56,092 nt of DNA, from positions 1 through 56,092 of the forward strand of contig JAZLHE010000027.1 in NCBI GenBank assembly GCA_045616665.1, given 5' to 3'. This DNA comes from RUG11690 sp045616665. Its GTDB lineage: Bacteria; Bacteroidota; Bacteroidia; Bacteroidales; WCHB1-69. The notes beneath the pieces are model-generated. The model searched no databases and was not told the origin of the DNA. It worked only from the letters and a program-made list of their open reading frames with translations. The translations under genes were made by a program, and so were the position numbers. Each line of letters opens with the position of its first letter. The first letter of the stretch is position 1. Shown here piece after piece: positions 33,501 through 42,370 of the stretch.

Positions 33501-35259
33501 GGCTTATACAACCGATTACGGCTGTAAAAAAGAAGCCATGCTTAATGTCGAATTTCTCAATGCCCCCACCGCGCGCATCACGGGCAACACAACCTACTGT
33601 TTCGGCGACGAGGTGAAACTGAACGGCAACACGGGCAGCCACAACACATACGCCTGGACGATAACAGGCCCGGAATCCCACACATACAACACGGCCAACA
33701 TCACATTCACGCCCGCGTTGGCAGGCACCTATAATGTTGTGCTCGATGTGACCAGCTCTGACGGATGCACCGAAACCGCAACGTGCACGGTCACAGTACA
33801 CCCGCAGCCTGCCGCACCGCCTATTGCGTTTTATAACAACGAGTGCATCCATACTCCGCCTGTGTATGTCCATTCTACCGCAAGTCCCGCCCAAAATCTT
33901 CTGTGGAGCAACGGCTTCCACGGTGTTTCCGCACAGTATTACGTGCCCGGCTATCTGACGGCCCATTATATCGAACCGACAACAGGATGTCCTTCTGCCA
34001 AATCCACGCTGTTCATACCCCCTGCACCCAATTACGACGCACTGCTTACGGGCTGCTATAAATTGTGCAAGGAAGAACTTCCTACCACCTTGCCCGTTTA
34101 CAACTTCTATCCTTACCATTCGGGTACGTTCTATTGGAACTGGTACTATAACAGCAGTTGGCTGGCCGGTGGAAGTACTTTGTATGCAAATCTGCCCATT
34201 AACAATTTCGGACATTACTATTTGAACACGCAGTATGGTAACGGCTGCACCGCCAAGTCTCCCTCCTTGGAAATATCCCCGGCGGATGTTTGTCCCTGCG
34301 ACAGCATTACCATCGATGTGAAAAAAGATTGCGACTCTAAAGAATGCAAATTGTTATACAATATGTATGTTACCATTTGCAATCACGGGTCACAATGGGT
34401 ATATTTCGACCAGCTGTACACAAATGCAAGCAGTGTCATTCTCTCTGCCAGCCCAACGATTGTGTCGATAGCCCCCGGCGGTTGCCAAACCGTATCTATC
34501 GTCCTTGAATTTAGAGATTTTGCCAATCCGTACGTTGAGTTCACTCTGTATGACAGCAAACGCAACTGCGAAAAGAAGTTCACGGAATATTTTGATTGGA
34601 AGAAATGTATCGATAAAGATTGTGATGCGGAAATTGCGAAAATGTCTTTCAATCCGGGTTTGAGTTCTCCGCATCAGGTCTCATATTTCGACTTCGATAT
34701 AAACTTCCCATTTGGAATCAACAGTGTGGTCTCAATTTGGAGCAACCCGCCTCAAATTCACAATCACACGGATTTCCCGCCAACAAATGTTATTGGCCTC
34801 CTAATGCTCAACTATGCTCAGTTGACACAAATGATGCAAACAGGTGAGAAGATATGCATTTATGCTATTGTGTGCACCAAAGACAACACGCTTTGCTATG
34901 TGGAACTTTGCTTTGATCCCAAATCATTTTATGAACAGATACCGGAACAGTACCGCAAAATTCCTGATTCTGCAACTTCGGACACTGATTCAACCAAAAG
35001 CCTTCAGTCCAACGTCAACGTACCAGAATCTGTCAAGCCCTACCTTGCACCCAACCCGGCACACAACGAGGTGACGGTAATGGGCATTGCGCCGGAGAAT
35101 GTGTCTGAAATCACCGTCCTCACCATGCAGGGCGGACAGGTCGCCGACTACCGCAACGACTACCGCTTCAACGTCGCCAATCTGGCCAGGGCATCCTACA
35201 TCGTCCGCGTCATCACCAAGGACAACACGGTGCACTACCTCAAACTGATGAAACAGTAA
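30520..35259 (+). pseudogene. Large PKD/Ig-domain T9SS adhesin-like gene with in-frame TGA
   Basis: The ATG at 30520 opens a good signal peptide (KKLLLPLVLCGIMTAQAQS) and reads in frame to CDLYINADFDSE. It then meets TGA at 30631-30633 (codon 38). The same frame continues for more than 1,500 codons with no other stop: many Cys-containing Ig/PKD-like repeats (for example YRWDFGDGSYNYGN near 33170), a Cys-rich part (CPCDSITIDVKKDCDSKECK), and a T9SS sorting domain at the end (LAPNPAHNEVTVMG...YIVRVITKDNTVHYLKLMKQ). If the TGA is real, the exported protein is not made unless read through; initiation at ATG 30640 would lack the signal peptide. Confidence 0.75.
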
Positions 35260-35280
35260 CCCATCAAATAATCCATATTC

Positions 35281-35308
35281 AAAGAGGGCTTTCGGGTCCT
35301 CTTTTTTT
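35281..35308 (+). terminator. Terminator after the large adhesin-like gene
   Basis: aaagagg (35281-35287) pairs with cctcttt (35298-35304), and Ts continue. It is about 20 bp after the stop and just before repeat copy C. Confidence 0.8.
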
Positions 35309-35321
35309 GTGCTTTCTCTTT

Positions 35322-35425
35322 GGGCGACCGGGCACGCTATCCGCTCGAATCTACGATAACCGCTACTATCGTTGTCGCAATAAAGAGGTAACAAAACGGG
35401 AGCCAATACGCCGGCTCCCGTTTTC
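35322..35425 (+). repeat. Structured repeat, copy C
   Basis: This is about 104 nt. It begins gggcgaccgggcacgctatc like copy B, lacks an internal ~18-nt part present in A and B, keeps tcgttgtcgc, and ends in a strong hairpin: acgggagcc (35396-35404) with ggctcccgt (35413-35421), loop aatacgcc. Compared with copy B the loop is identical and the stem is changed on both sides. Confidence 0.88.
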
Positions 35426-35459
35426 TTCTGCCGTCCCTATCCGTGACGGATGTTTGCAC

Positions 35460-35467
35460 CATCTTTG
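35460..35467 (+). promoter_or_regulatory. Phage core promoter, tail operon
   Basis: CATCTTTG is followed by ccaaaacatcaagtt and the ATG at 35483. It is the third copy of atctttgcc-a-aaa (others 14195, 22031). The first base differs from the TAnnTTTG consensus. Confidence 0.5.
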
Positions 35468-35482
35468 CCAAAACATCAAGTT

Positions 35483-38400
35483 ATGGCAAAAAGCAGCACC
35501 CGCAGGGTAACCATCTACATCAACGGCAAGGAGGTCGAAGCCTCCGTCAAGCAGATACGCGCCGAAATGAACCGCCTCATCAACGAGCAGAACCGAATGG
35601 TCATCGGCTCGGACGAGTACATAGCCCACGCCAAGAAGATCCGCGAACTGCGCGAGTACCTAAAGGAACACGCCCGAAACATCGGTTCGGCGGCTTCCGC
35701 CTGGAGCGAGATGTACAACAAGTTCCTACAATTCGGCGCAGGCATCGGCGGCTTTGTCCAGATATTCAACACATTCGACTCCGTCACCTCCACGCTGAAA
35801 CAGGTCGCCACCGACCTTGCGGCGATGGACGATGTCTATTCCGATGTGATGAAGACCACCAATATGACCCGCGAAGAGGTGGACGAACTCAACGAGAGTT
35901 TCAAGAAGCTCGACACCCGTACCTCCCGCGAACAGCTCAACAACCTGGCGTACATCGCCGGAAAACTCGGCATCTCATCGCAGGAACTCGTCCAGCAGTT
36001 CGTTGAGGCAGCCGACATCATCAACGTCTCAATGGGAGACGTGCTCGGTGATGACGCGACCCTCGCAGTCGGCAAGATGGTGGACGTCTATAAGAAGTCC
36101 ACCGACATCCTAAAGGACAAATCTCTCAAAGAGCAACTTCTGTCCTTAGGTTCCGCCGTGAACGAACTGGGCAAGGTCAGCACGGCCAACGAGCAGTATA
36201 TGGTCAATTTCACGGGACGATTGGGCGGCATAGCGGTGCAGGCCGGACTTACAGCCGACCAGATTCTGGGCTATGCCTCCGCCCTCGACCAGGATATGCA
36301 GAAGGTGGAAATGTCCGCCACCGCATTCCAGAAGCTCATCCAGAAGGTCATTTCCAAACCCGCCGAGTTTGCCAGAATTGCCGGAATGGAAGTCAAAGAC
36401 TTCACCAATCTCATCGAAACCGATATGAACCAGGCACTCAAGAAAGTCCTCGCGGGCTTTTCCGGCGCAGGCGGCTTCGACAAGCTGCTCCCCGTGTTCC
36501 AGGACCTCGGTCTTGACGGAGCAAGGGCAGCGGCGGCAATTTCCTCAATGGCCAACAGCCTCGACAAAGTGGAGACTGCGCAATCAGTGGCAAACCGGGC
36601 AATGACAGAGGGCATTTCCTGCTACGAGGAGTTCTCCATCAAAAACAACAATATGCAGGCGAACCTTGAAAAGGCCCGCAAGAAGTTCCAGGACACCCGG
36701 CTCGAACTCGGACAGCAGCTCTACCCGATACTGCTGAAACTCACCAAGGCGGGCACTTTCGGAATCAAGGCACTCGCGCAACTGGTCAAATACTGCCAGC
36801 AGCACACCATAGCGGTGCGGGCAATCATCGCGCCGATGGCGCTCTACCTCGCCCGCCTCACAGCCGCCAACGCCGCTCAGCTGCTCAGCAACCTCCACAA
36901 GCAACGCGCCGTCATCCTCGAAAACACGCTTCGAGGAATCACCCTCCAACTCGCGGCGGCAAAGGCGCAGCTCGCAGGAAACACCACGAGGGCAGCGGCG
37001 GCAATGAAACTGCTCAACCAGACCACGAACAAGATTCCGCTGGTGGCCATCGCCACGGCAATAACCACAATCGCGGTCGCCCTCACGGGCTGGATTCGCA
37101 AGAATTACGAGTTCAAGAAGAGTACCGACCATTATGCGCAGCACCTCAAAATCCTTGAGGAGACCTCGAAGGAGTACGAACGGCAATCACGAACCGTCAC
37201 CGACCTCGTGAACATCGTCCGCAACGAGAACATCAGCAACGAGGAACGCCTCAAGGCCATCCGAAAGCTCAAAGACATAATGCCGGACTACAACGCCGAA
37301 CTGACGGAGGAAGGCCGCCTCATCAACGAGAACACCGGAGCCATCAGCAACTACCTCAAGATTCTGAACCTCCAGATAGAGGCCAAAATCACCAAGCAGA
37401 AACTTGAGGAGGCGCAGAACCGCCTTTCCGAATGGGACGGCAAGCACAAGGGCAAACTCGACAGGGAGGCCAAGGCGGAAAAGGAACGCATCCGAAAAAT
37501 GGCGGAATCCTACGAGGCCGAATGGTACAAGGTCGGCAAGAAGCTCCAGGGCTACTGGGCGAGCCTCGTCTCCCACAACAACTACAGCAACTACGAAAGC
37601 TGGGTGGCGGTCCTCCAGAGGCAGCGCGGCGCACTTGTCGGCGAGGTCGAAGCCCTCGAAGCCGACTACAACGAGAAACTGCAGGAGATAGCCGAAGCCG
37701 GCGGCAGTCCCACAGACGTGGTCACGGAGGAAACCGAACCGACCTGCACGGGAGACTACCGCACCTGCTCCTGCCCGGACTGCACGGAAAAGCGCAACCG
37801 AGCAAATGCTGCAGCCCAGGCAAGCGAAGCCGAGAAGAAGGCCTGGGAACGCTTTTCGCAGGAAATGGCACGGCTCCGGGAGGAAGACCGACAAGGCAAA
37901 ATGGACGACCTCGAAAAGGAAAAGGCGCAGATAGCCGCCAAGTTCCAGGAGCAGATAGACACGGCCAAGTCCTTCGAGAAAACCAGAGGCAGGCAGGCTG
38001 TCGCCGCCGAAGAGGAACTCGCACGGCTGAGGGACAGCGCCATCGAAAGGGCGGATGCCGCATACCGCAAAAAACAGATGGCCAAAATAGAGGAAAGCAG
38101 CGCCAAACTTAACGAGAAGGCCGCCGAAATACAAGCACGCCTCGGCACGTCACTCAGCGACAAATACGCCAAGGAGCTGCAGTCCGTCCAGCAGAGCTGG
38201 AAGGCCACGATGAAGGAGATAGACGAGAACATCAAGTTCTACCAGAGCAAGGAGGGCGAGACCTACGACCCCATAAAGGGGACGGGCCTCAGTGAAGAGG
38301 AAGTCAAACTGCTCAACGGACTGCTTGAAAAGAAGAAGCAGGCGGTCGCCCTCGAAGTCCAGGAGGAACTCGAAATCGTGGGACGCGCCGAAGCGGAAAT

Positions 38401-39550
38401 CTCGGACGCGCTGCTTTCGGAAACCGAAAAGCGCATCTCGGACGTGAAAAAGGAATACCAGGAAAAAATAGCGATAGCGCAAACCGCCATCGCCAAACTC
38501 AAAGCCCTGGGCGAAGAGGAGAACAAAGACCGCATCAAACAGCTCGAAGAGCAGATCGACGCGCTCAAGTCCAAGATGGACAAGGAAGTCGCCGACATCG
38601 AAAAACAAGGCCGTCACAAGACGGCAACCGGTATCGGCAGACTATTGCAGATTGATTGGAAAAACTTCAAGAAAGACTGGGAGAAGAACCTCTCCGAAAT
38701 TGCCGATGTGATACAGGAGTTCGCCAACACCGCCACGCAGATCTTCGATTCGATAAACCAAATCCAGAAGAACCGCGAAACGGCAATGCTGAACCAATAC
38801 AAGAAGAACTATGACGAGCGAAAAAAGAAGCTGGACTGGCAACTCGAGCAGGGCATCATCTCCCAGGAATACTATGACGCACAAACGCAGAAGATGGACG
38901 AGGAACGTGACGCAAAGGAGAAGGAACTCGAACTCGAGCAGTTCCACCGCGAGAAGAAGGCGGCTTTGGCAGAAGCCATCATTTCCGGCATAGTCGCAGC
39001 CGTAAAGAGCTTTGAGAACGGCGGCGGCTTCCCGTGGGGCCTTATCTCCATGGCATTGTCGTTGGCCGCAACGGGCGTGCAGGTCGCAGCAATCGCAAGC
39101 CAGCCCGAACCCTTTGCCAAAGGCGGCTACATAGACAATGAAAAGCACATCCTCGCAGGCGAGGAGGGCAGGGAATGGATAGCATCCAACAAGCTGCTGT
39201 CCAATCCGGAGACAGCCCCCGTCATCGAAGCGCTGCAGCTATACCAGCAGGGTGATAAATCGGCTTTCCGCTCGCTTGACCTCGCAGTCCCGGACAGCCG
39301 GACGCTGTCCCAAGCCGCCGAAACGATAAGCCGTAATATTGCACCCGGCTTTGCGGAGAAACAAGTCACCGCTGAAAACAATGCCAGCCGCCGTGAAAAC
39401 GGGACGCTGGAAAAAATGCTCGAGGAAATCAGCGCTCTGCGCTCCTATATGAGCGACCCCAGGAACAGACAGGCAGTCATCAGCCGCGAACTCCAGACGG
39501 AGTTCGAACAGCAGGAAGACTTCCTCCGCAACGCCGCATCACTAAAATAA
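35483..39550 (+). CDS. Phage tail tape measure protein
   Basis: The product is 1,355 residues from the ATG at 35483 (MAKSSTRRVTIYINGKEVEAS). It has the long helical, coiled-coil composition of tape measures. The TMP core signature near 110-330 includes TNMTREEVDELNESFKKLDTRTSREQLNNLAYIAGKLG and later AGFSGAGGFDKLLPVFQDLGLDGARAAAAISSMA. Hydrophobic segments (about 415-540 and 1175-1220) are followed by the C-terminal Gly-rich piece (FAKGGYIDNEKHILAGEEG). A short Cys cluster (CTGDYRTCSCPDCTEK, near 755) could bind zinc. Protein length should set tail length, giving a tail of roughly 200 nm at about 0.15 nm per residue. It heads the tail operon. Confidence 0.85.
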   Translation: MAKSSTRRVTIYINGKEVEASVKQIRAEMNRLINEQNRMVIGSDEYIAHAKKIRELREYLKEHARNIGSAASAWSEMYNKFLQFGAGIGGFVQIFNTFDSVTSTLKQVATDLAAMDDVYSDVMKTTNMTREEVDELNESFKKLDTRTSREQLNNLAYIAGKLGISSQELVQQFVEAADIINVSMGDVLGDDATLAVGKMVDVYKKSTDILKDKSLKEQLLSLGSAVNELGKVSTANEQYMVNFTGRLGGIAVQAGLTADQILGYASALDQDMQKVEMSATAFQKLIQKVISKPAEFARIAGMEVKDFTNLIETDMNQALKKVLAGFSGAGGFDKLLPVFQDLGLDGARAAAAISSMANSLDKVETAQSVANRAMTEGISCYEEFSIKNNNMQANLEKARKKFQDTRLELGQQLYPILLKLTKAGTFGIKALAQLVKYCQQHTIAVRAIIAPMALYLARLTAANAAQLLSNLHKQRAVILENTLRGITLQLAAAKAQLAGNTTRAAAAMKLLNQTTNKIPLVAIATAITTIAVALTGWIRKNYEFKKSTDHYAQHLKILEETSKEYERQSRTVTDLVNIVRNENISNEERLKAIRKLKDIMPDYNAELTEEGRLINENTGAISNYLKILNLQIEAKITKQKLEEAQNRLSEWDGKHKGKLDREAKAEKERIRKMAESYEAEWYKVGKKLQGYWASLVSHNNYSNYESWVAVLQRQRGALVGEVEALEADYNEKLQEIAEAGGSPTDVVTEETEPTCTGDYRTCSCPDCTEKRNRANAAAQASEAEKKAWERFSQEMARLREEDRQGKMDDLEKEKAQIAAKFQEQIDTAKSFEKTRGRQAVAAEEELARLRDSAIERADAAYRKKQMAKIEESSAKLNEKAAEIQARLGTSLSDKYAKELQSVQQSWKATMKEIDENIKFYQSKEGETYDPIKGTGLSEEEVKLLNGLLEKKKQAVALEVQEELEIVGRAEAEISDALLSETEKRISDVKKEYQEKIAIAQTAIAKLKALGEEENKDRIKQLEEQIDALKSKMDKEVADIEKQGRHKTATGIGRLLQIDWKNFKKDWEKNLSEIADVIQEFANTATQIFDSINQIQKNRETAMLNQYKKNYDERKKKLDWQLEQGIISQEYYDAQTQKMDEERDAKEKELELEQFHREKKAALAEAIISGIVAAVKSFENGGGFPWGLISMALSLAATGVQVAAIASQPEPFAKGGYIDNEKHILAGEEGREWIASNKLLSNPETAPVIEALQLYQQGDKSAFRSLDLAVPDSRTLSQAAETISRNIAPGFAEKQVTAENNASRRENGTLEKMLEEISALRSYMSDPRNRQAVISRELQTEFEQQEDFLRNAASLK

Positions 39551-39555
39551 CAGCC

Positions 39556-41205
39556 ATGGCAGTCACGATTCAGGAAAAGCCCTTCACATTCGACTTCGCA
39601 GGAAACCGCACCCAGTTCCTGCTTAGGGGAACGCCCGTCTCCACAAACGGCAGACGGAGCGTCAGCAGGTTCATCATAAACACGCTTCCATCCGAACACC
39701 TCGCCGTCCGTTTTGGAAACGATTCCTTCGAGTTCGCCATCACAACGCCGGCGCAGGCAAGGAACACTCCCAACGCCATAGCAAACTATTCAAACACCGC
39801 ATCACTACGCACGGAACTCATATCCAAGATAGCCGAAAACTACTATATCTCCAGACTCTACGATGTTGTCGTGGACGAAGACCTGGCATTGACCTTCACC
39901 TCAAAAGACTACGGCGGCGACATCGTCAGCATTGACGACTACGGAAGCGGCGACATCGATGTCGTCTCCCAAATCGCCGGAATCGCACGGGTTGATAAGC
40001 CAAACTACCAGGTCTTTGCAAGATTCGAAATCACACGCCACCACGAGGGCAGCGTGCAGACAATCGAATCACCCGAAATGCTGCTACATCCTGGCAGCGA
40101 CAACATCGCGGAACTGCCTGTCGAAATCCTGCGGTCGTACTTTTCGGCGGCTGACATCCCATCACCTACGGAAACATACGCCGCACACATCCTGCAATAC
40201 GCCACGCTCAAATACCGACTGACATTTTCGGACGTGTACGGCGACAATCCCGCCGTGGGCGTGCTGAAGCACTCGGCGGAAATGTTCCTTTCGGCAGGCT
40301 GCTCCGATGAGGAACACCGCTCGATGAACCGCGCCGACTGGGTGACGGGAATGGGTGCCAACAAGCGCCTGTCGGAATACACCGACATCCGAAACTACGG
40401 CTGTGACAGCGGGCTGACTGTCCGCAGCTTTCGCGATATGCCGCAATACGCATACTTTATGCTTTTTGCGGACAGCAAGCCGAACACCTATTCCAAAAGT
40501 CTGACCGTGAACGTGACCATCCGCAGAAGCAACGGAACCACATTGCTATTCAATCCAGGGGTGTTCATCATCACCAACTACAACATCGTCCGTATGCCGC
40601 TGTCGGTCACCGCACTGGGACTGACCGCATATTCGCAGGACATCCTCAGCTATTCCGTACACGTGTCAAACGCCCTGGGCGAGGTCTGGACCAGGACATT
40701 CGTTCTGGAATCCAAACCATACGGCGCACAGGTGTTCCTGCTGCAGAACAGATACGGCGTGCTGGAAAGTCTATACGCCGAAACGGAATCCCTCGAAGAA
40801 CGGACGGAAGGCAGTGAGACCGTCCAGAACGGCATAGCCGGAATAGACATCACAGACCGTTCCACCATCCACACGGCACGTACCGGCTATAGGGGAAGAC
40901 GAGAACTGCAGCTTGTGGCCGATGCGATGCGAGGCAGATTCAACTACAGAATAGTTGACGGAAAGGCCGTGCCCATTTCCGTCATCCCCGACACGCTCAC
41001 CGTCAAAGACGATGAGGAGGATCTGCTCTCCGCAGAGTTCTGCTACAGATTCAACACGCCGCTGGCAGGACACGGAAACAATCCGCTGCCAATCACTCCG
41101 GGCAACATCGAAATCTGGGAAGATTCCGAAATTTGGATTGACAGCGCCCATTCCCTGCTTCCCGCAACCAACATTATCGCCAACCAATTCAACAAATCGC
41201 TATGA
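39556..41205 (+). CDS. Phage tail protein (distal-tail-like), 549 aa
   Basis: The product is 549 residues, beta-rich, starting 6 bp after the tape measure. The gene following the tape measure is usually the distal tail protein or a baseplate hub component. Strand patterns such as KPFTFDFAGNRTQFLLRG and YSKSLTVNVTIRRSNGTTLLFNPGVFIITN suggest several beta domains. No specific motif was found. It overlaps the next gene by ATGA. Confidence 0.6.
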   Translation: MAVTIQEKPFTFDFAGNRTQFLLRGTPVSTNGRRSVSRFIINTLPSEHLAVRFGNDSFEFAITTPAQARNTPNAIANYSNTASLRTELISKIAENYYISRLYDVVVDEDLALTFTSKDYGGDIVSIDDYGSGDIDVVSQIAGIARVDKPNYQVFARFEITRHHEGSVQTIESPEMLLHPGSDNIAELPVEILRSYFSAADIPSPTETYAAHILQYATLKYRLTFSDVYGDNPAVGVLKHSAEMFLSAGCSDEEHRSMNRADWVTGMGANKRLSEYTDIRNYGCDSGLTVRSFRDMPQYAYFMLFADSKPNTYSKSLTVNVTIRRSNGTTLLFNPGVFIITNYNIVRMPLSVTALGLTAYSQDILSYSVHVSNALGEVWTRTFVLESKPYGAQVFLLQNRYGVLESLYAETESLEERTEGSETVQNGIAGIDITDRSTIHTARTGYRGRRELQLVADAMRGRFNYRIVDGKAVPISVIPDTLTVKDDEEDLLSAEFCYRFNTPLAGHGNNPLPITPGNIEIWEDSEIWIDSAHSLLPATNIIANQFNKSL

Positions 41206-41660
41206 TAGACACAATAGAGAACGGAATGGAGCTGTCCCGCGTGCGCTCCATCCTCAACGAACTCATAGAGCGGGTGAACGAACTTGACGGAATCTCGAAC
41301 AGCTACAACGACCTCGAAGACCTTCCCGCCATAGACGGCATACCGCTGACGTCCGAATCAAAGATGTCGGACTTCGCCATACCGGCGACCTCGATGGAGG
41401 ATTTCAGCGGGCTGACCGAAATGGTGGCTGAAACAGCCGCAAAGGCAGCAGCGGAAACCGCAGAAGAATCCATCTCGGACAAACTTTCCTGTGACTTCTC
41501 CAAATTGGAGAAGCTGGAATACGAATTTGACAAATCAATGACCATCGCCATCTGCACCGATAAGGGCGTGGTGCTGAGTGCGACACTCGGAGACCTCATA
41601 ACCTATCTCAAGCACTCGGTACTGAAACTCAACGACCAGTACCTGCGCGTCATCCAATAA
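41202..41660 (+). CDS. Small tail/baseplate protein (152 aa)
   Basis: The product is 152 residues. The N-terminal helix (LSRVRSILNELIERVNELDGI) is coiled-coil-like, the centre is Ala/Glu-rich (VAETAAKAAAETAEESI) and the end is beta-rich. This arrangement is common for short fibre or baseplate connectors. It overlaps the preceding gene and is followed after 29 bp by the fibre-like gene. Confidence 0.55.
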   Translation: MIDTIENGMELSRVRSILNELIERVNELDGISNSYNDLEDLPAIDGIPLTSESKMSDFAIPATSMEDFSGLTEMVAETAAKAAAETAEESISDKLSCDFSKLEKLEYEFDKSMTIAICTDKGVVLSATLGDLITYLKHSVLKLNDQYLRVIQ

Positions 41661-41689
41661 CCAAAACCACACCCTAAAACACCAACACT

Positions 41690-42367
41690 ATGGGAGAAAT
41701 CATCAAATTCCAACACGAGGCGTTGAACGGAAAGACCGTCAACGAGCAACCCGATTTCGACATCCTATATCCGAAGACAAGCGCGGATATGGTCGAAGGC
41801 CTTACGGCGGCGATTCAAGCGCTGCTGACCGGGGACACCAAAATCCAATCAATCACCCTCACGCCGGGCACCGCGAGTGCGGGCCCGAAAATCACCATCA
41901 CGCACACGGACGGGACATCCGTGGTGAGTTCCACGCTGAATCTGGCATCGACAAACGCCTACGGCGTGACCAAGCTCAACAGCGCGACCAACAGCACCTC
42001 CACAACGGAAGCGGCGACCCCCTCTGCGGTCAAGCAGGCTTACAGCCTGGCCACAACCGCAAACAACGCCGCCAATTCCGCCTATGCCGCCATTACGAAT
42101 CTTCTCGATGACATTGACGGCAAACTGCTGAAAGTCGCAATGTTCAACGACCTCGAAATTCTCAAGCGTGCCGTCTCCCTGGACCTCGGCGGAAAGGTCA
42201 CTGCCGACAACATCATTTCCGCCACAGCATTCTCCAAGGACGAAAAAGGATTCTACGTGGTCACTGACGGCGTGACTTTCGCCATCGTCAGTGGCAAACT
42301 CCAAGTGAACAGCACGGCCAGGACCGTCAATTTTGTCAGAGTGGTCTATATGTATTCCATGGATTAG
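41690..42367 (+). CDS. Short tail-fibre-like protein
   Basis: The product is 225 residues. The central segment STNAYGVTKLNSATNSTSTTEAATPSAVKQAYSLA is a clear phage fibre repeat (YGVTKLS...AATPSAVK type, as in the PF03406 group). The N-terminal 50 residues would attach to the baseplate, and the C-terminal beta region (FSKDEKGFYVVTDGVTFAIVSGKL) could be the tip. Such fibres contact the host surface. It lies 3 bp before the large tail gene. Confidence 0.7.
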   Translation: MGEIIKFQHEALNGKTVNEQPDFDILYPKTSADMVEGLTAAIQALLTGDTKIQSITLTPGTASAGPKITITHTDGTSVVSSTLNLASTNAYGVTKLNSATNSTSTTEAATPSAVKQAYSLATTANNAANSAYAAITNLLDDIDGKLLKVAMFNDLEILKRAVSLDLGGKVTADNIISATAFSKDEKGFYVVTDGVTFAIVSGKLQVNSTARTVNFVRVVYMYSMD

Positions 42368-42370
42368 CCT

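Noticed and set aside
33448..34215. 255-codon minus-strand frame inside the large adhesin-like gene
   Set aside because: Cys/Arg/Val-rich antisense shadow of repeated Ig/PKD coding sequence without a start context.
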